From JANNAT01 sp031422555 (GTDB lineage: Bacteria > Pseudomonadota > Alphaproteobacteria > Rhodobacterales > Rhodobacteraceae), in the NCBI GenBank assembly GCA_031422555.1, contig JANPLZ010000056.1, positions 1 to 64,000 of the forward strand: a stretch of 64,000 nucleotides of DNA. Reading direction: 5' to 3'. Made by a program: the position numbers and the translations under genes. Of this stretch, positions 1 through 7,425 are shown in pieces. The notes beneath the pieces were generated by a model, which saw only the letters and a list, made by a program, of their open reading frames with translations, was not told where the DNA came from and searched no databases. Position 1 is the stretch's first letter. Every line of letters begins with the position of its first letter.

Positions 1-1
1 C

Positions 2-1183
2 GAAATGCAGGATCTGCGGATGTCGGCCACGCTGTCGTCAAAGACGCGGTTTTCGGCGCATGATGAGGCGGCCTATCAGAAATTACGCAGCGAAATAGTG
101 ATGTTGGTGAACGAACTTCATCTGCACAACAATCGGATCGAGGCGCTGATTGATCAGCTTTACGGCATCAACCGCAAGATCATGATGATCAATTCCGGCA
201 TGGTCAAACTGGCCGATGGCGCGCGGATCAACCGCCGCGAATTCATCGACGAATATCAGGGCTATGAACTTGATCCCACATGGCTGGACCGGATGGCGAC
301 CAAAGCTGGTCGCGGCTGGCAGGCGTTGTTAGAGCGTTCGCGCGAAAAGGTTGAAGATTTGCGCGCGGAAATGGCGCAGGTTGGCACCTATATCGGCGTC
401 GATATTTCCGAATTCCGCCGCATTGTGAACCAAGTGCAAAAGGGCGAAAAAGAAGCGCGTCAGGCCAAGAAAGAAATGGTCGAGGCAAACCTGCGTCTGG
501 TGATTTCGATTGCCAAGAAATACACCAACCGCGGCTTGCAATTCCTTGATCTTATTCAGGAAGGCAACATTGGCCTGATGAAGGCGGTGGATAAATTCGA
601 ATACCGCCGGGGCTATAAATTCTCGACCTACGCCACCTGGTGGATCAGGCAGGCGATCACCCGCAGCATTGCCGATCAGGCCCGCACCATCCGTATTCCG
701 GTGCATATGATCGAGACGATCAACAAGCTGGTCCGCACCGGACGGCAGATGCTGCACGAAATCGGCCGCGAGCCGACACCGGAAGAACTGGCCGAAAAGC
801 TGCAAATGCCGTTGGAAAAGGTCCGCAAGGTGATGAAAATCGCCAAAGAACCCATTTCGCTGGAAACCCCGATTGGGGATGAAGAAGACAGCCAGCTTGG
901 CGATTTTATCGAAGACAAGAACGCCATTCTGCCGCTGGATTCCGCCATTCAGGAAAACCTGAAAGAAACCACCACGCGGGTGCTGGCATCGCTGACACCG
1001 CGCGAAGAGCGGGTTCTGCGGATGCGGTTCGGGATCGGGATGAACACGGACCATACCTTGGAAGAGGTAGGGCAGCAGTTCTCGGTCACGCGCGAACGCA
1101 TCCGGCAGATTGAGGCCAAGGCGCTGCGGAAGTTGAAACATCCGTCGCGGTCACGGAAGTTAAGGTCGTTTTTGGATCAGTGA
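2..1183 (+). CDS. rpoD: RNA polymerase primary sigma factor RpoD (partial, 5' end outside window)
   Basis: This is the C-terminal two thirds of the housekeeping sigma-70 factor, which directs RNA polymerase to -35/-10 promoters. The frame is open from the first bases of the window, so the N-terminus lies upstream; the family is usually about 600-670 residues and about 393 are visible. Counting from the ATG at base 5, region 2 spans roughly residues 159-235 (NLRLVISIAKKY, LIQEGNIGLMKAVDKFEY, FSTYATWWIRQAI) and region 4.2 roughly 361-382 (VTRERIRQIEAKALRKL), before the usual short tail ending in SFLDQ. The stop TGA overlaps the ribosome-binding region of the next gene. Confidence 0.97.
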   Translation, partial: EMQDLRMSATLSSKTRFSAHDEAAYQKLRSEIVMLVNELHLHNNRIEALIDQLYGINRKIMMINSGMVKLADGARINRREFIDEYQGYELDPTWLDRMATKAGRGWQALLERSREKVEDLRAEMAQVGTYIGVDISEFRRIVNQVQKGEKEARQAKKEMVEANLRLVISIAKKYTNRGLQFLDLIQEGNIGLMKAVDKFEYRRGYKFSTYATWWIRQAITRSIADQARTIRIPVHMIETINKLVRTGRQMLHEIGREPTPEELAEKLQMPLEKVRKVMKIAKEPISLETPIGDEEDSQLGDFIEDKNAILPLDSAIQENLKETTTRVLASLTPREERVLRMRFGIGMNTDHTLEEVGQQFSVTRERIRQIEAKALRKLKHPSRSRKLRSFLDQ

Positions 1184-1193
1184 AGGATTGAGA

Positions 1194-1610
1194 ATGCGCC
1201 AGTTTCTATTTCGCCGGCATTTTGTGGTTTTTTTTGCGGTTTTTCTTGCATGTGGTGGGCCTGCTAGCGCCGAGCCTATTAACGGCAACACATTGTTGGA
1301 AGCTTGTAGTGCGCCGCCTGAGCAGGGACTGTCGGGTTTTTGTATTGGGTATATTTTGGGTGCTTGGGAAGGCATGAACTGGGGTAATTTTAGGGTGTGG
1401 ATGGACGCAAAGCCCGATGCGACGACAGATGAAATTAACTCGACTGTTCAATTTTCACTGAACACATGCGTCCCCTCTGAGGTGCAAAACGAGCAGATCA
1501 AGGATGTTGTTGTTCAATATTTGAATGAGCATCCAGCCATCCGGCATGGAGGTGCAAGGAGTCAGGTAAACTTAGCATTGACAGCAGCGTTTCCATGCGT
1601 CGCTCCTTAA
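1194..1610 (+). CDS. Secreted Rap1a/Tai-family immunity-like protein
   Basis: A 138-residue protein with an N-terminal signal peptide (hydrophobic stretch in about residues 8-20, then PASA-EP as a plausible cleavage site). The mature part has the spaced cysteines of the Rap1a/Tai family (LLEACS, GFCIGY, NTCVPSE, FPCVAP) and the G-x-C-x-GYILGAWEG patch. Known members are periplasmic immunity proteins that neutralise type VI secretion amidase effectors; many others are orphan secreted proteins. AAGGA at 1183-1187 is best spaced for the ATG at 1194; a TTG at 1188 is in frame. It begins 10 bases after rpoD. Its 5' end is much richer in T than its neighbours, which hints at acquisition. No T6SS effector gene is seen nearby, so the immunity role is unproven. 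Confidence 0.7.
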   Translation: MRQFLFRRHFVVFFAVFLACGGPASAEPINGNTLLEACSAPPEQGLSGFCIGYILGAWEGMNWGNFRVWMDAKPDATTDEINSTVQFSLNTCVPSEVQNEQIKDVVVQYLNEHPAIRHGGARSQVNLALTAAFPCVAP

Positions 1611-1670
1611 TATGTAGCCCGTGTTGGTCCACGTTCGCGTAGCTTTGTCGCCTTTCCAGGTAAAACCCCC

Positions 1671-1973
1671 TCACCCCACCGTCCCCCGCAACCAATCCGC
1701 CAGATCGCCGTCCTCCATCATCCCTTGCGCGCAGCGGATGATGATTTGGCCGACCTCTTGCGCGTCCCAAGCAATCTCAATCCCGTTCAGGTCAAGACAG
1801 GTATCCATCGTCTGGTGCGCTGTCCGTTTGTTGCTATCGTTAAAGTAATTTCTCCGGGCAACTGCCAACTGCTAAGGCCGCAAAAGCGATGCCCATACAT
1901 CGTGCTGGCATTCGCTTGCCTGCTGCCAATGTGCTTCCGCGGTCAACGGTGCCAGATTGCTCGCCCGCACTCA
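1671..1973 (-). pseudogene. Remnant of a Doc/Fic-type (death-on-curing) toxin gene
   Basis: On the minus strand, 1868 to 1671 encodes a fragment with YFNDSNKRTA followed by TCLDLNGIEI and a short C-terminal tail. This resembles the HxFxDGNKRTA active loop and FL-x-LNG helix of Doc toxins, which phosphorylate EF-Tu. The usual His is replaced by Asn and the N-terminal half is absent. The same frame continues upstream as about 32 codons from a GTG abutting the crotonase stop (near 1970), ending in a TAG at 1872-1874. I read the stretch as a decayed, frame-interrupted toxin gene; no Phd-like antitoxin is visible. It accounts for most of the gap between the Rap1a-like gene and the crotonase gene. 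Confidence 0.5.
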
Positions 1974-2777
1974 CCCCGCCGGCCTGATCCGTGCGCCGGA
2001 TTTATCGGCAAAGGCGGCCAGCCTTGCGCGGGCTTCGGGTTGGGTGTTGACCACGCCTGCGATCACCGCTTCGGCATACGAGGCGTCCAGCGCGGACATA
2101 TTGCCCAGATGGCTGATCGCCGAGCAGATGGCGAAATTTGACAGCGGCAGGTTTTGCGCCGCCGCCCGCGCCAGCACCAGCGCCTTGTCCAAGCTGGAGC
2201 CTTCGACCAGATATTGTGCCAACCCCAGATCAACCGCCGCCTGTCCCTGATGCACCCGCCCGGTCAGCATCATGTCGATCATCCGGGCGCGGCCCACCAG
2301 ATTTGTCACCCGAATGGTGGCCCCGCCGCCGGTAAACAGCCCGCGCTGGCCTTCGGGCAAGGCAAAATAAGTGCCGGCATCGGCCACGCGGATATGGGCC
2401 GACGCCGCCAGTTCCAGACCGCCGCCGACCACCGCGCCTTTCAGCGCCGCGATGATCGGCACCCCGCCATATTCCATTTTGTTGAACGCCTCGTGCCAGC
2501 GCAGGCACAAATGCATGAAATCGGCTGGGCTGCGGTTGGCGGTGTGATGTTCCACCAGATCAAGCCCGGCACAGAAATGATCGCCGTTTGCCGTCAGAAC
2601 CACCGCCCGCACGCCCGCACGCGGCGCTGTGGAAAATACCGAAATCAGGTCTTCGATGGAGGCCGCATTCAGCGCGTTGCGCTTGTCGGGGCGGTTCAGG
2701 GTGACGATCAGCACGCCGTCGCCCTGCAAATCAAGCGTCAGATGGGTGACATCCAAAGCCATGATATCAATGGTCAT
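1971..2777 (-). CDS. Crotonase / enoyl-CoA hydratase family protein
   Basis: A 268-residue crotonase-fold protein, probably a 2-enoyl-CoA hydratase or isomerase. Family signatures include NRPDKRNALN (28-37), the oxyanion-hole stretches HFCAGLDL (67-74) and GAVVGGGLELA (114-124), and both glutamates expected of a hydratase (E122 in GGGLELA and E142 in ALPEG). It lies 21 bases downstream of the acuI-like gene on the same strand, so the two are probably co-transcribed. That pairing points to short unsaturated acyl-CoA metabolism such as acryloyl-CoA handling, but the specific substrate cannot be read from the sequence. Confidence 0.85.
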   Translation of the reverse strand: MTIDIMALDVTHLTLDLQGDGVLIVTLNRPDKRNALNAASIEDLISVFSTAPRAGVRAVVLTANGDHFCAGLDLVEHHTANRSPADFMHLCLRWHEAFNKMEYGGVPIIAALKGAVVGGGLELAASAHIRVADAGTYFALPEGQRGLFTGGGATIRVTNLVGRARMIDMMLTGRVHQGQAAVDLGLAQYLVEGSSLDKALVLARAAAQNLPLSNFAICSAISHLGNMSALDASYAEAVIAGVVNTQPEARARLAAFADKSGARIRPAG

Positions 2778-2798
2778 TTCTTTGCTTCCCCTCCAGTG

Positions 2799-3791
2799 TC
2801 AGGCGTTGACATCCACCACGATCCGGCCCCGGGTTTTGCCCGCCAGAATATCGACGCCCAAAGCGGGCACCGCAGCCAGCGGTGCAACCGTGATCATGGC
2901 ATCCAACACATCTTGCGGCAGGTCTGTGACAATCCGGTTCCACGCGGCAACCCGGTTGTCATAGGGCTGCAGCACCGAATCAATGCCCAGCAAGTTCACC
3001 CCGCGCAGCAAAAACGGAATAACCGAGCCGGGAAAAGTCGCCCCCCCCGCCAGACCCACAGCCGCGACCGACGCGCGCAATTGCATCTGCCCCAGCACCC
3101 GCGCCAACATCTCGCCGCCCACCGCATCAATGCAGCCCGCCCAACTCTCAGACTCCAGCGGGCGTTTGATTGCTTGGTTGATCTGGTCGCGCGCGATGAT
3201 CTCGCTGGCCCCCAAAGACTGCAGATAACCGGCTTGCTCGGAGCGGCCGGTCACGGCGGTAACGCGGTAACCAAGATGGGCCAGAATTGCGATGCTGGCC
3301 GATCCGACACCGCCTGCACCACCGGTGACCAGAACCGGGCCGTTATCTGGGGTAAGTCCTTGTTTTTCCAATGCGATCACCGCCAGCATTGCCGTAAGTC
3401 CCGCCGTGCCCACCCCCATTGCGCGCTGCGCCGTCAGGCCCTTTGGCAAGGGCACCAGCCAATCGGCCTGCACCCGCGCCATTTGCGAAAATCCGCCCCA
3501 ATGCGTCTCGCCCACGCGCCAGCCGGTCAAAACCACGGCGTCGCCGGGGCGGTAACGCGGATCGCTGGATGTTTGCACCCGGCCTGCAAAATCAATGCCC
3601 GGCACATGCGGATAGCTGCGCACCATGCCGCCGCCCGCGCCAAGGCACAGACCATCTTTGTAATTGAGGGTGGAATAGTCGATTGCCACCAAAACCTCGC
3701 CTGGCGGCAGATCGCCAAGGCTCAGCGATTTGATGGCGGCTTTGGTGGTGCCATCGGCGGCTTTGTCGACAACGATTGCGTTAAAATCCAT
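2799..3791 (-). CDS. acuI: AcuI-type acryloyl-CoA reductase / quinone oxidoreductase-like MDR protein
   Basis: A 330-residue medium-chain dehydrogenase/reductase without structural zinc cysteines, the length typical of AcuI/YhdH. AcuI reduces toxic acryloyl-CoA to propanoyl-CoA with NADPH. Visible features are the N-terminal GroES-like domain (STLNYKDGLCL, 40-50; HVPGIDFAG, 62-70), the linker AMGVGTAGLTAML and the nucleotide loop TGGAGGVGS (156-164). I chose the ATG at 3791; the frame stays open upstream but that extension (Pro- and His-rich) has no family resemblance. First gene of a two-gene unit with the crotonase. In roseobacters acuI often serves DMSP or propionate metabolism; no DMSP lyase is seen here. 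Confidence 0.82.
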   Translation of the reverse strand: MDFNAIVVDKAADGTTKAAIKSLSLGDLPPGEVLVAIDYSTLNYKDGLCLGAGGGMVRSYPHVPGIDFAGRVQTSSDPRYRPGDAVVLTGWRVGETHWGGFSQMARVQADWLVPLPKGLTAQRAMGVGTAGLTAMLAVIALEKQGLTPDNGPVLVTGGAGGVGSASIAILAHLGYRVTAVTGRSEQAGYLQSLGASEIIARDQINQAIKRPLESESWAGCIDAVGGEMLARVLGQMQLRASVAAVGLAGGATFPGSVIPFLLRGVNLLGIDSVLQPYDNRVAAWNRIVTDLPQDVLDAMITVAPLAAVPALGVDILAGKTRGRIVVDVNA

Positions 3792-4185
3792 GGGGGTCTG
3801 CGCCTTTGTGACAGCGGTGCGGGATTCAGAAGCGGGCAAGATCAGAAAACAGGAATTGGGAAATTTTGCCAGAGGTGGTTTTGGGTGGGGCGGCGCGCGC
3901 GGGTTTATTTGGGATAACCAAAGGGCCGGATGCCCGTGGATTGCATGCGGGCCCGGCAATGCGGGGGGCGCGTCCCCCGTGCGGTGGGTGCGCCTGCGCG
4001 CACGCAGATCGCGGGCAAGTTTGGCCTGTCGCCACAGACAGAAACCCTGCGGCAGGCGTCACTGACCTGCAGTTATGCCAAGTCCTGCGTGCATGGGGCA
4101 GCCGGACCACAGCTGATCCGGGCCACCATCGCCGTTCGCTAAAATCAGGTAGACGCCGGACAAGCATCGCTTCTATGGTCCGGCG
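3792..4185. other. Intergenic region with no convincing gene
   Basis: About 390 bases separate the start of acuI (minus) from the HAD gene (plus). It should hold the divergent promoters. A 70-codon plus-strand frame at 3930-4142 ends in a Cys-containing tail but has no recognisable motif and no clear ribosome-binding site, so I do not call it. The 3' end of the region carries an 8-bp inverted repeat directly before the HAD start codon (listed separately). Confidence 0.5.
4154..4185. promoter_or_regulatory. Inverted repeat abutting the HAD start codon
   Basis: CGCCGGAC (4154-4161) and GTCCGGCG (4178-4185) form an 8-bp perfect inverted repeat with 16 bases between arms. The right arm ends one base before the ATG at 4186, in the place where a ribosome-binding site would normally lie. 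It could be an operator for the polyol regulator or an RNA hairpin that limits initiation at the first gene of the operon. Function is inferred from position only. Confidence 0.4.
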
Positions 4186-4872
4186 ATGATGCAGATAGAT
4201 TTGGTGATCTTTGATTGTGACGGGGTGTTGATTGACAGCGAGGTCATCAGTGCCGCCATGCTGATTTCCGAGTTGGCGCAATACGGGGTGCAGATTGATC
4301 TGGAATTTGTCAGCCGCCAGTTTTTGGGCCGCAGCTATCCGGTGGTGATCAAAGAGGTGCGCACCACCTTTGGCATCACTTTGCCCGATCATTTTGAGGC
4401 TGACTACCGCGCGCGGCTGTTGGCGGCGTTTGAGCGTGATCTTAAAATCATGCCGGGGATCATGGATGTGCTGGCGCGGCTGCGGGTGCGGTGTTGCGTG
4501 GCAACATCCTCCAGCCCGGAACGGGTGGCCAAGTCGCTTGGGTTGGTGGGCTTGCAAAACACCTTTGGCGCCTCAATTTTTACCGCCACAATGGTTGCCA
4601 AAGGCAAGCCCGCGCCGGATTTGTTCTTGTTCACCGCCGAACGCATGGGCGTTGATCCGGCGCGCTGTCTGGTGGTCGAAGACAGTTTGAACGGGGTGCG
4701 CGCCGGGCTGGCCGCGGGCATGCAGGTCTGGCGCTTTACCGGCGGCAGCCATCTGCGCGGCCTGGACCTAAGCACGCCGCCCGATGCCACGGCCCATCGA
4801 CGTTTTGATCGTTTTGCCGCATTTTTTGATGGTTATCCGCAACTGGCCGCGCGCCCGGGACAAAGTACATGA
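4186..4872 (+). CDS. HAD-superfamily phosphatase (beta-phosphoglucomutase-like subfamily)
   Basis: A 228-residue haloacid dehalogenase-type hydrolase, likely a sugar- or polyol-phosphate phosphatase. Motif I is FDCDGVLID with nucleophile D10 and acid/base D12; motif II is the Ser in ATSSSPER (about 107-109); motif III is the Lys in KGKPAPD (141); motif IV is VVEDS (about 163-167). The helical cap after motif I fits the DCDGVxxDSE subfamily. Two adjacent ATG codons (4186, 4189) are possible starts. The stop overlaps the start of the SorC-type regulator by four bases (ATGA), so the two are translationally coupled and the enzyme probably belongs to polyol metabolism. Confidence 0.85.
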   Translation: MMQIDLVIFDCDGVLIDSEVISAAMLISELAQYGVQIDLEFVSRQFLGRSYPVVIKEVRTTFGITLPDHFEADYRARLLAAFERDLKIMPGIMDVLARLRVRCCVATSSSPERVAKSLGLVGLQNTFGASIFTATMVAKGKPAPDLFLFTAERMGVDPARCLVVEDSLNGVRAGLAAGMQVWRFTGGSHLRGLDLSTPPDATAHRRFDRFAAFFDGYPQLAARPGQST

Positions 4873-5834
4873 TCGAAAACCCTGACAGCGAAGCCACCCC
4901 TTTGGATGACGCCGCCCGTGCGGGGTGGCTTTATTACGTTGGCGGGCTGACCCAGGATCAGATCGCGCGCGAATTGGGAGTGTCGCGCCAGCGCGCGCAG
5001 CGTCTGGTCAGCCGGGCAATGGCCGAGGGGCTGATCCACGTGCGGCTGGAACATAAAATCGGCGCCTGTTTGCGGCTGGAGGGGGAATTGACCCGCCGCT
5101 ATGGCTTGGGTCAGTGCCGGGTTGCCCCCGGTCTGGGGGCGGGGGCCGATCCGTCGCGGGCCACGGCAGCCCCGGCGGCGGCCTTGCTTGAGTCGTTTTT
5201 GGCCCGGCCCGAACCGATCACGCTGGCGCTGGGCACCGGCCGGGCCTTACGGGCGATGGTGGAAGAGATGACCTCGCAAGACTGTGCCCGCCACCGGGTG
5301 GTGTCATTGATCGGCAATATTGCGCCCGATGGGTCGGCCTCGTTCTTTGATGTGATCATCCGCATCGCTGACAAGCTGAACGCGCCGCATTATCCGATGC
5401 CGGTGCCGGTTATTTCGGAAACGCTGGAGGAATGGGCGGCGTTCCATGCGTTGCGGCCCGTCAAGGAAGTGGTGCGTCTGGCGCAAACCGCCGATGTGTC
5501 ATTTGTTGGCATTGGCAACATGGGGATGGATGCGCCTTTGGTCAAAGACGGTTTCGTGACGCCCGATCAGATGGCCGAAATTCAGGCGAAAGGCGCTGTT
5601 GGCGAATTGGTCGGCGGTGTTTTTGACGCGGCCGGTCGCTATATCGACAATGGCATCACCGCGCGGATGGGCGGCATCCGCATCAAGGCAGACCGCAATG
5701 CGCCGGTGATCGGGGTGGCGGCAGGGGCTGCCAAGGTTTCTGCGATCCGCGCGGCCCTGACGGGGCGGCTGATCAACGGGCTGATCACCGACGAGTTGAC
5801 GGCACGTCAGCTGCTGTCCGCCGTCCCGGCATAA
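4869..5834 (+). CDS. smoC: SorC/DeoR-type sugar-binding transcriptional regulator of the polyol operon
   Basis: A 321-residue regulator with an N-terminal helix-turn-helix (GLTQDQIARELGVSRQRAQRLV, about 26-47) and a C-terminal SorC-family sugar-binding domain (LALGTGRAL, SFVGIGNMG, GELVGGVFD, VIGVAAGAAK). In Rhodobacter the equivalent gene stands at the head of the sorbitol/mannitol operon. It overlaps the HAD gene by four bases and is followed after about 105 bases by the binding-protein gene, with a perfect inverted repeat just behind its stop that may be its operator. Effector identity (sorbitol, mannitol or a phosphorylated form) is not evident. Confidence 0.82.
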   Translation: MIENPDSEATPLDDAARAGWLYYVGGLTQDQIARELGVSRQRAQRLVSRAMAEGLIHVRLEHKIGACLRLEGELTRRYGLGQCRVAPGLGAGADPSRATAAPAAALLESFLARPEPITLALGTGRALRAMVEEMTSQDCARHRVVSLIGNIAPDGSASFFDVIIRIADKLNAPHYPMPVPVISETLEEWAAFHALRPVKEVVRLAQTADVSFVGIGNMGMDAPLVKDGFVTPDQMAEIQAKGAVGELVGGVFDAAGRYIDNGITARMGGIRIKADRNAPVIGVAAGAAKVSAIRAALTGRLINGLITDELTARQLLSAVPA

Positions 5835-5837
5835 ATC

Positions 5838-5852
5838 TGTAAAATTGTTACA
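5838..5852. promoter_or_regulatory. Putative SmoC operator (inverted repeat)
   Basis: TGTAA-AATTG-TTACA is a perfect 5-bp inverted repeat with a 5-bp centre, four bases after the smoC stop codon and just upstream of the TTGACA element that precedes smoE. Size and symmetry fit a helix-turn-helix dimer site, and the closest candidate regulator is SmoC. The assignment is inferred. Confidence 0.45.
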
Positions 5853-5860
5853 CAAGACCG

Positions 5861-5890
5861 TTGACAGACTCATCCCCATTTGTGAGTAAT
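5861..5890 (+). promoter_or_regulatory. Candidate sigma-70 promoter of smoE
   Basis: A consensus -35 TTGACA (5861-5866) is followed after 18 bases by AGTAAT (5885-5890), a 4/6 match to the -10. It lies between the putative operator and the smoE ribosome-binding site, so the transporter genes may have their own regulated promoter in addition to read-through from the HAD-smoC unit. Confidence 0.5.
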
Positions 5891-5939
5891 TGCCCACTAA
5901 GTGATTTTATGCTCAATCAAGAGCACAGGGAGGAAACTG

Positions 5940-7253
5940 ATGACTTATCGTGTTCGCGCGCTGCTTGGCGCGTGCGCAGTGGCCGCGCTTTCGACAGCCG
6001 CCATTGCCGAGACAACGATCACCGTCGCCACCGTCAACAACGGCGACATGATCCGCATGCAGGGGCTGATGGATGACTTTTACGCCAAGCACCCCGACAT
6101 CAAGGTTGAATGGGTCACGCTGGAAGAAAACGTCCTGCGCCAGAACATCACCAACGACATCGCCACCGGGGGCGGCCAGTATGACGTGATGACCATCGGC
6201 ACCTATGAAGTGCCCATTTGGGGCAAGCAGGGCTGGCTGGTCAGCCTGAACGATCTGCCTGCCGATTATGACATCGACGATCTGCTGCCTCCGATCCGTG
6301 CCGGTCTGACAGTGGATGGCAATCTGCTGGCCTCGCCGTTCTATGGCGAATCGTCATTCCTGAACTATCGCAAGGACTTGGCCGAAAAAGCCGGTATCAC
6401 CATTCCCGATGCGCCCACCTGGGATGACATCAAGGCCGCTGCAAAGGCCATGCATGATCCGGCCAACGGCGTGTTCGGCATCTGCCTGCGCGGCAAAGCC
6501 GGCTGGGGTGAAAATATGGCCTTCCTGACCACGATGGCCAACAGCTATGGCGGACGCTGGTTTGACGAAAACTGGAAACCACAGTTCGACAGCCCAGAGT
6601 GGAAGGCTGTGATGACCGATTATGTGGATTTGCTGACCAACTACGGGCCCCCCGGTGCCAGCGGCAACGGTTACAACGAAAACCTGACAATGTCGTTGCA
6701 GGGAGCGTGCGCCATGCGGATGGATGCCACGGTTTCGGCAGGGTCGTTGACCGATCCAAAGCAGTCGGAATTTGCGGATAAAGTCGGCTTTGCGCTGGCC
6801 CCCGACGCAGGCAAAGGCAAGCGCGCCAACTGGCTGTGGGCATGGTCGCTGGCGATCCCATCGTCGTCAGACGCACCGGATGCGGCCAAGACCTTTATCA
6901 ACTGGGCGACCAACAAGGACTATCTGGCGCTGGTCGCATCTAAAGAAGGTTGGGCAAACGTGCCTCCGGGAACGCGCACCTCGCTTTATGCCAATCCGGA
7001 ATACGCAGCGCTGTCTTTTGCCAAGCTGACCATCGACAGCATCAACGCGGCTGATCCGACCAATCCATCAGCCCAACCGGTGCCTTATGTCGGCGTGCAG
7101 TTCGTGGCGATCCCCGAGTTTGCGGGCATCGGCACCAGCGTGGGTGAGATTTTCTCGGCAGCCCTTGCTGGCCAAAAGACCGTTGACGAGGCTTTGGTAG
7201 AAGCACAGGCACTGGTCACCGATGAGATGACTTCGGCTGGCTATATCAAGTAA
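5940..7253 (+). CDS. smoE: Polyol ABC transporter substrate-binding protein
   Basis: A 437-residue periplasmic binding protein of the family-1 (maltose/sorbitol) type. Residues 1-23 form a signal peptide (RVRALLGACAVAALSTAAIA) with cleavage expected before ETTITVATV. I start at the ATG at 5940 because GGAGG at 5929-5933 is well placed and the signal peptide is complete; an ATG at 5901 would add 13 residues. Together with SmoFGK it should import sorbitol/mannitol-type polyols. An intercistronic hairpin follows the stop, as often seen after highly expressed binding-protein genes. Confidence 0.9.
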   Translation: MTYRVRALLGACAVAALSTAAIAETTITVATVNNGDMIRMQGLMDDFYAKHPDIKVEWVTLEENVLRQNITNDIATGGGQYDVMTIGTYEVPIWGKQGWLVSLNDLPADYDIDDLLPPIRAGLTVDGNLLASPFYGESSFLNYRKDLAEKAGITIPDAPTWDDIKAAAKAMHDPANGVFGICLRGKAGWGENMAFLTTMANSYGGRWFDENWKPQFDSPEWKAVMTDYVDLLTNYGPPGASGNGYNENLTMSLQGACAMRMDATVSAGSLTDPKQSEFADKVGFALAPDAGKGKRANWLWAWSLAIPSSSDAPDAAKTFINWATNKDYLALVASKEGWANVPPGTRTSLYANPEYAALSFAKLTIDSINAADPTNPSAQPVPYVGVQFVAIPEFAGIGTSVGEIFSAALAGQKTVDEALVEAQALVTDEMTSAGYIK

Positions 7254-7276
7254 GCGGTTCGACTTCTTTTGTAACC

Positions 7277-7306
7277 GGGGACCGGCCTTTTACCGGGGCG
7301 GTCCCC
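7277..7306 (+). terminator. Intercistronic stem-loop after smoE
   Basis: GGGGACCG (7277-7284) pairs with CGGTCCCC (7299-7306) across a 14-base loop, 24 bases after the smoE stop. There is no T-run behind it, so it looks more like an mRNA-stabilising or attenuating hairpin than a full terminator. This would raise SmoE over the membrane components, a common arrangement in binding-protein-dependent operons. Confidence 0.6.
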
Positions 7307-7425
7307 ACCTCACCCCACCCCACTCGATTTTAGCTGTCCATGGCGCAAAACCACCTTGCGCGTCCGGTATTTTACCGCGTTTCACTATGCCCAGTCCGTT
7401 CACGCCCATTGAGGAAGTGCGCCCC

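Noticed and set aside
2154..3917. A 587-codon open frame on the plus strand, antisense to acuI and the crotonase gene
   Set aside because: Composition is His/Gln/Arg-rich with no motif; it mirrors two well-supported genes and arises from high G+C codon periodicity.
3930..4142. A 70-codon frame with a Cys-containing C-terminus upstream of the HAD gene
   Set aside because: No ribosome-binding site, no motif and a start inside a low-complexity stretch; could be a remnant but not callable.
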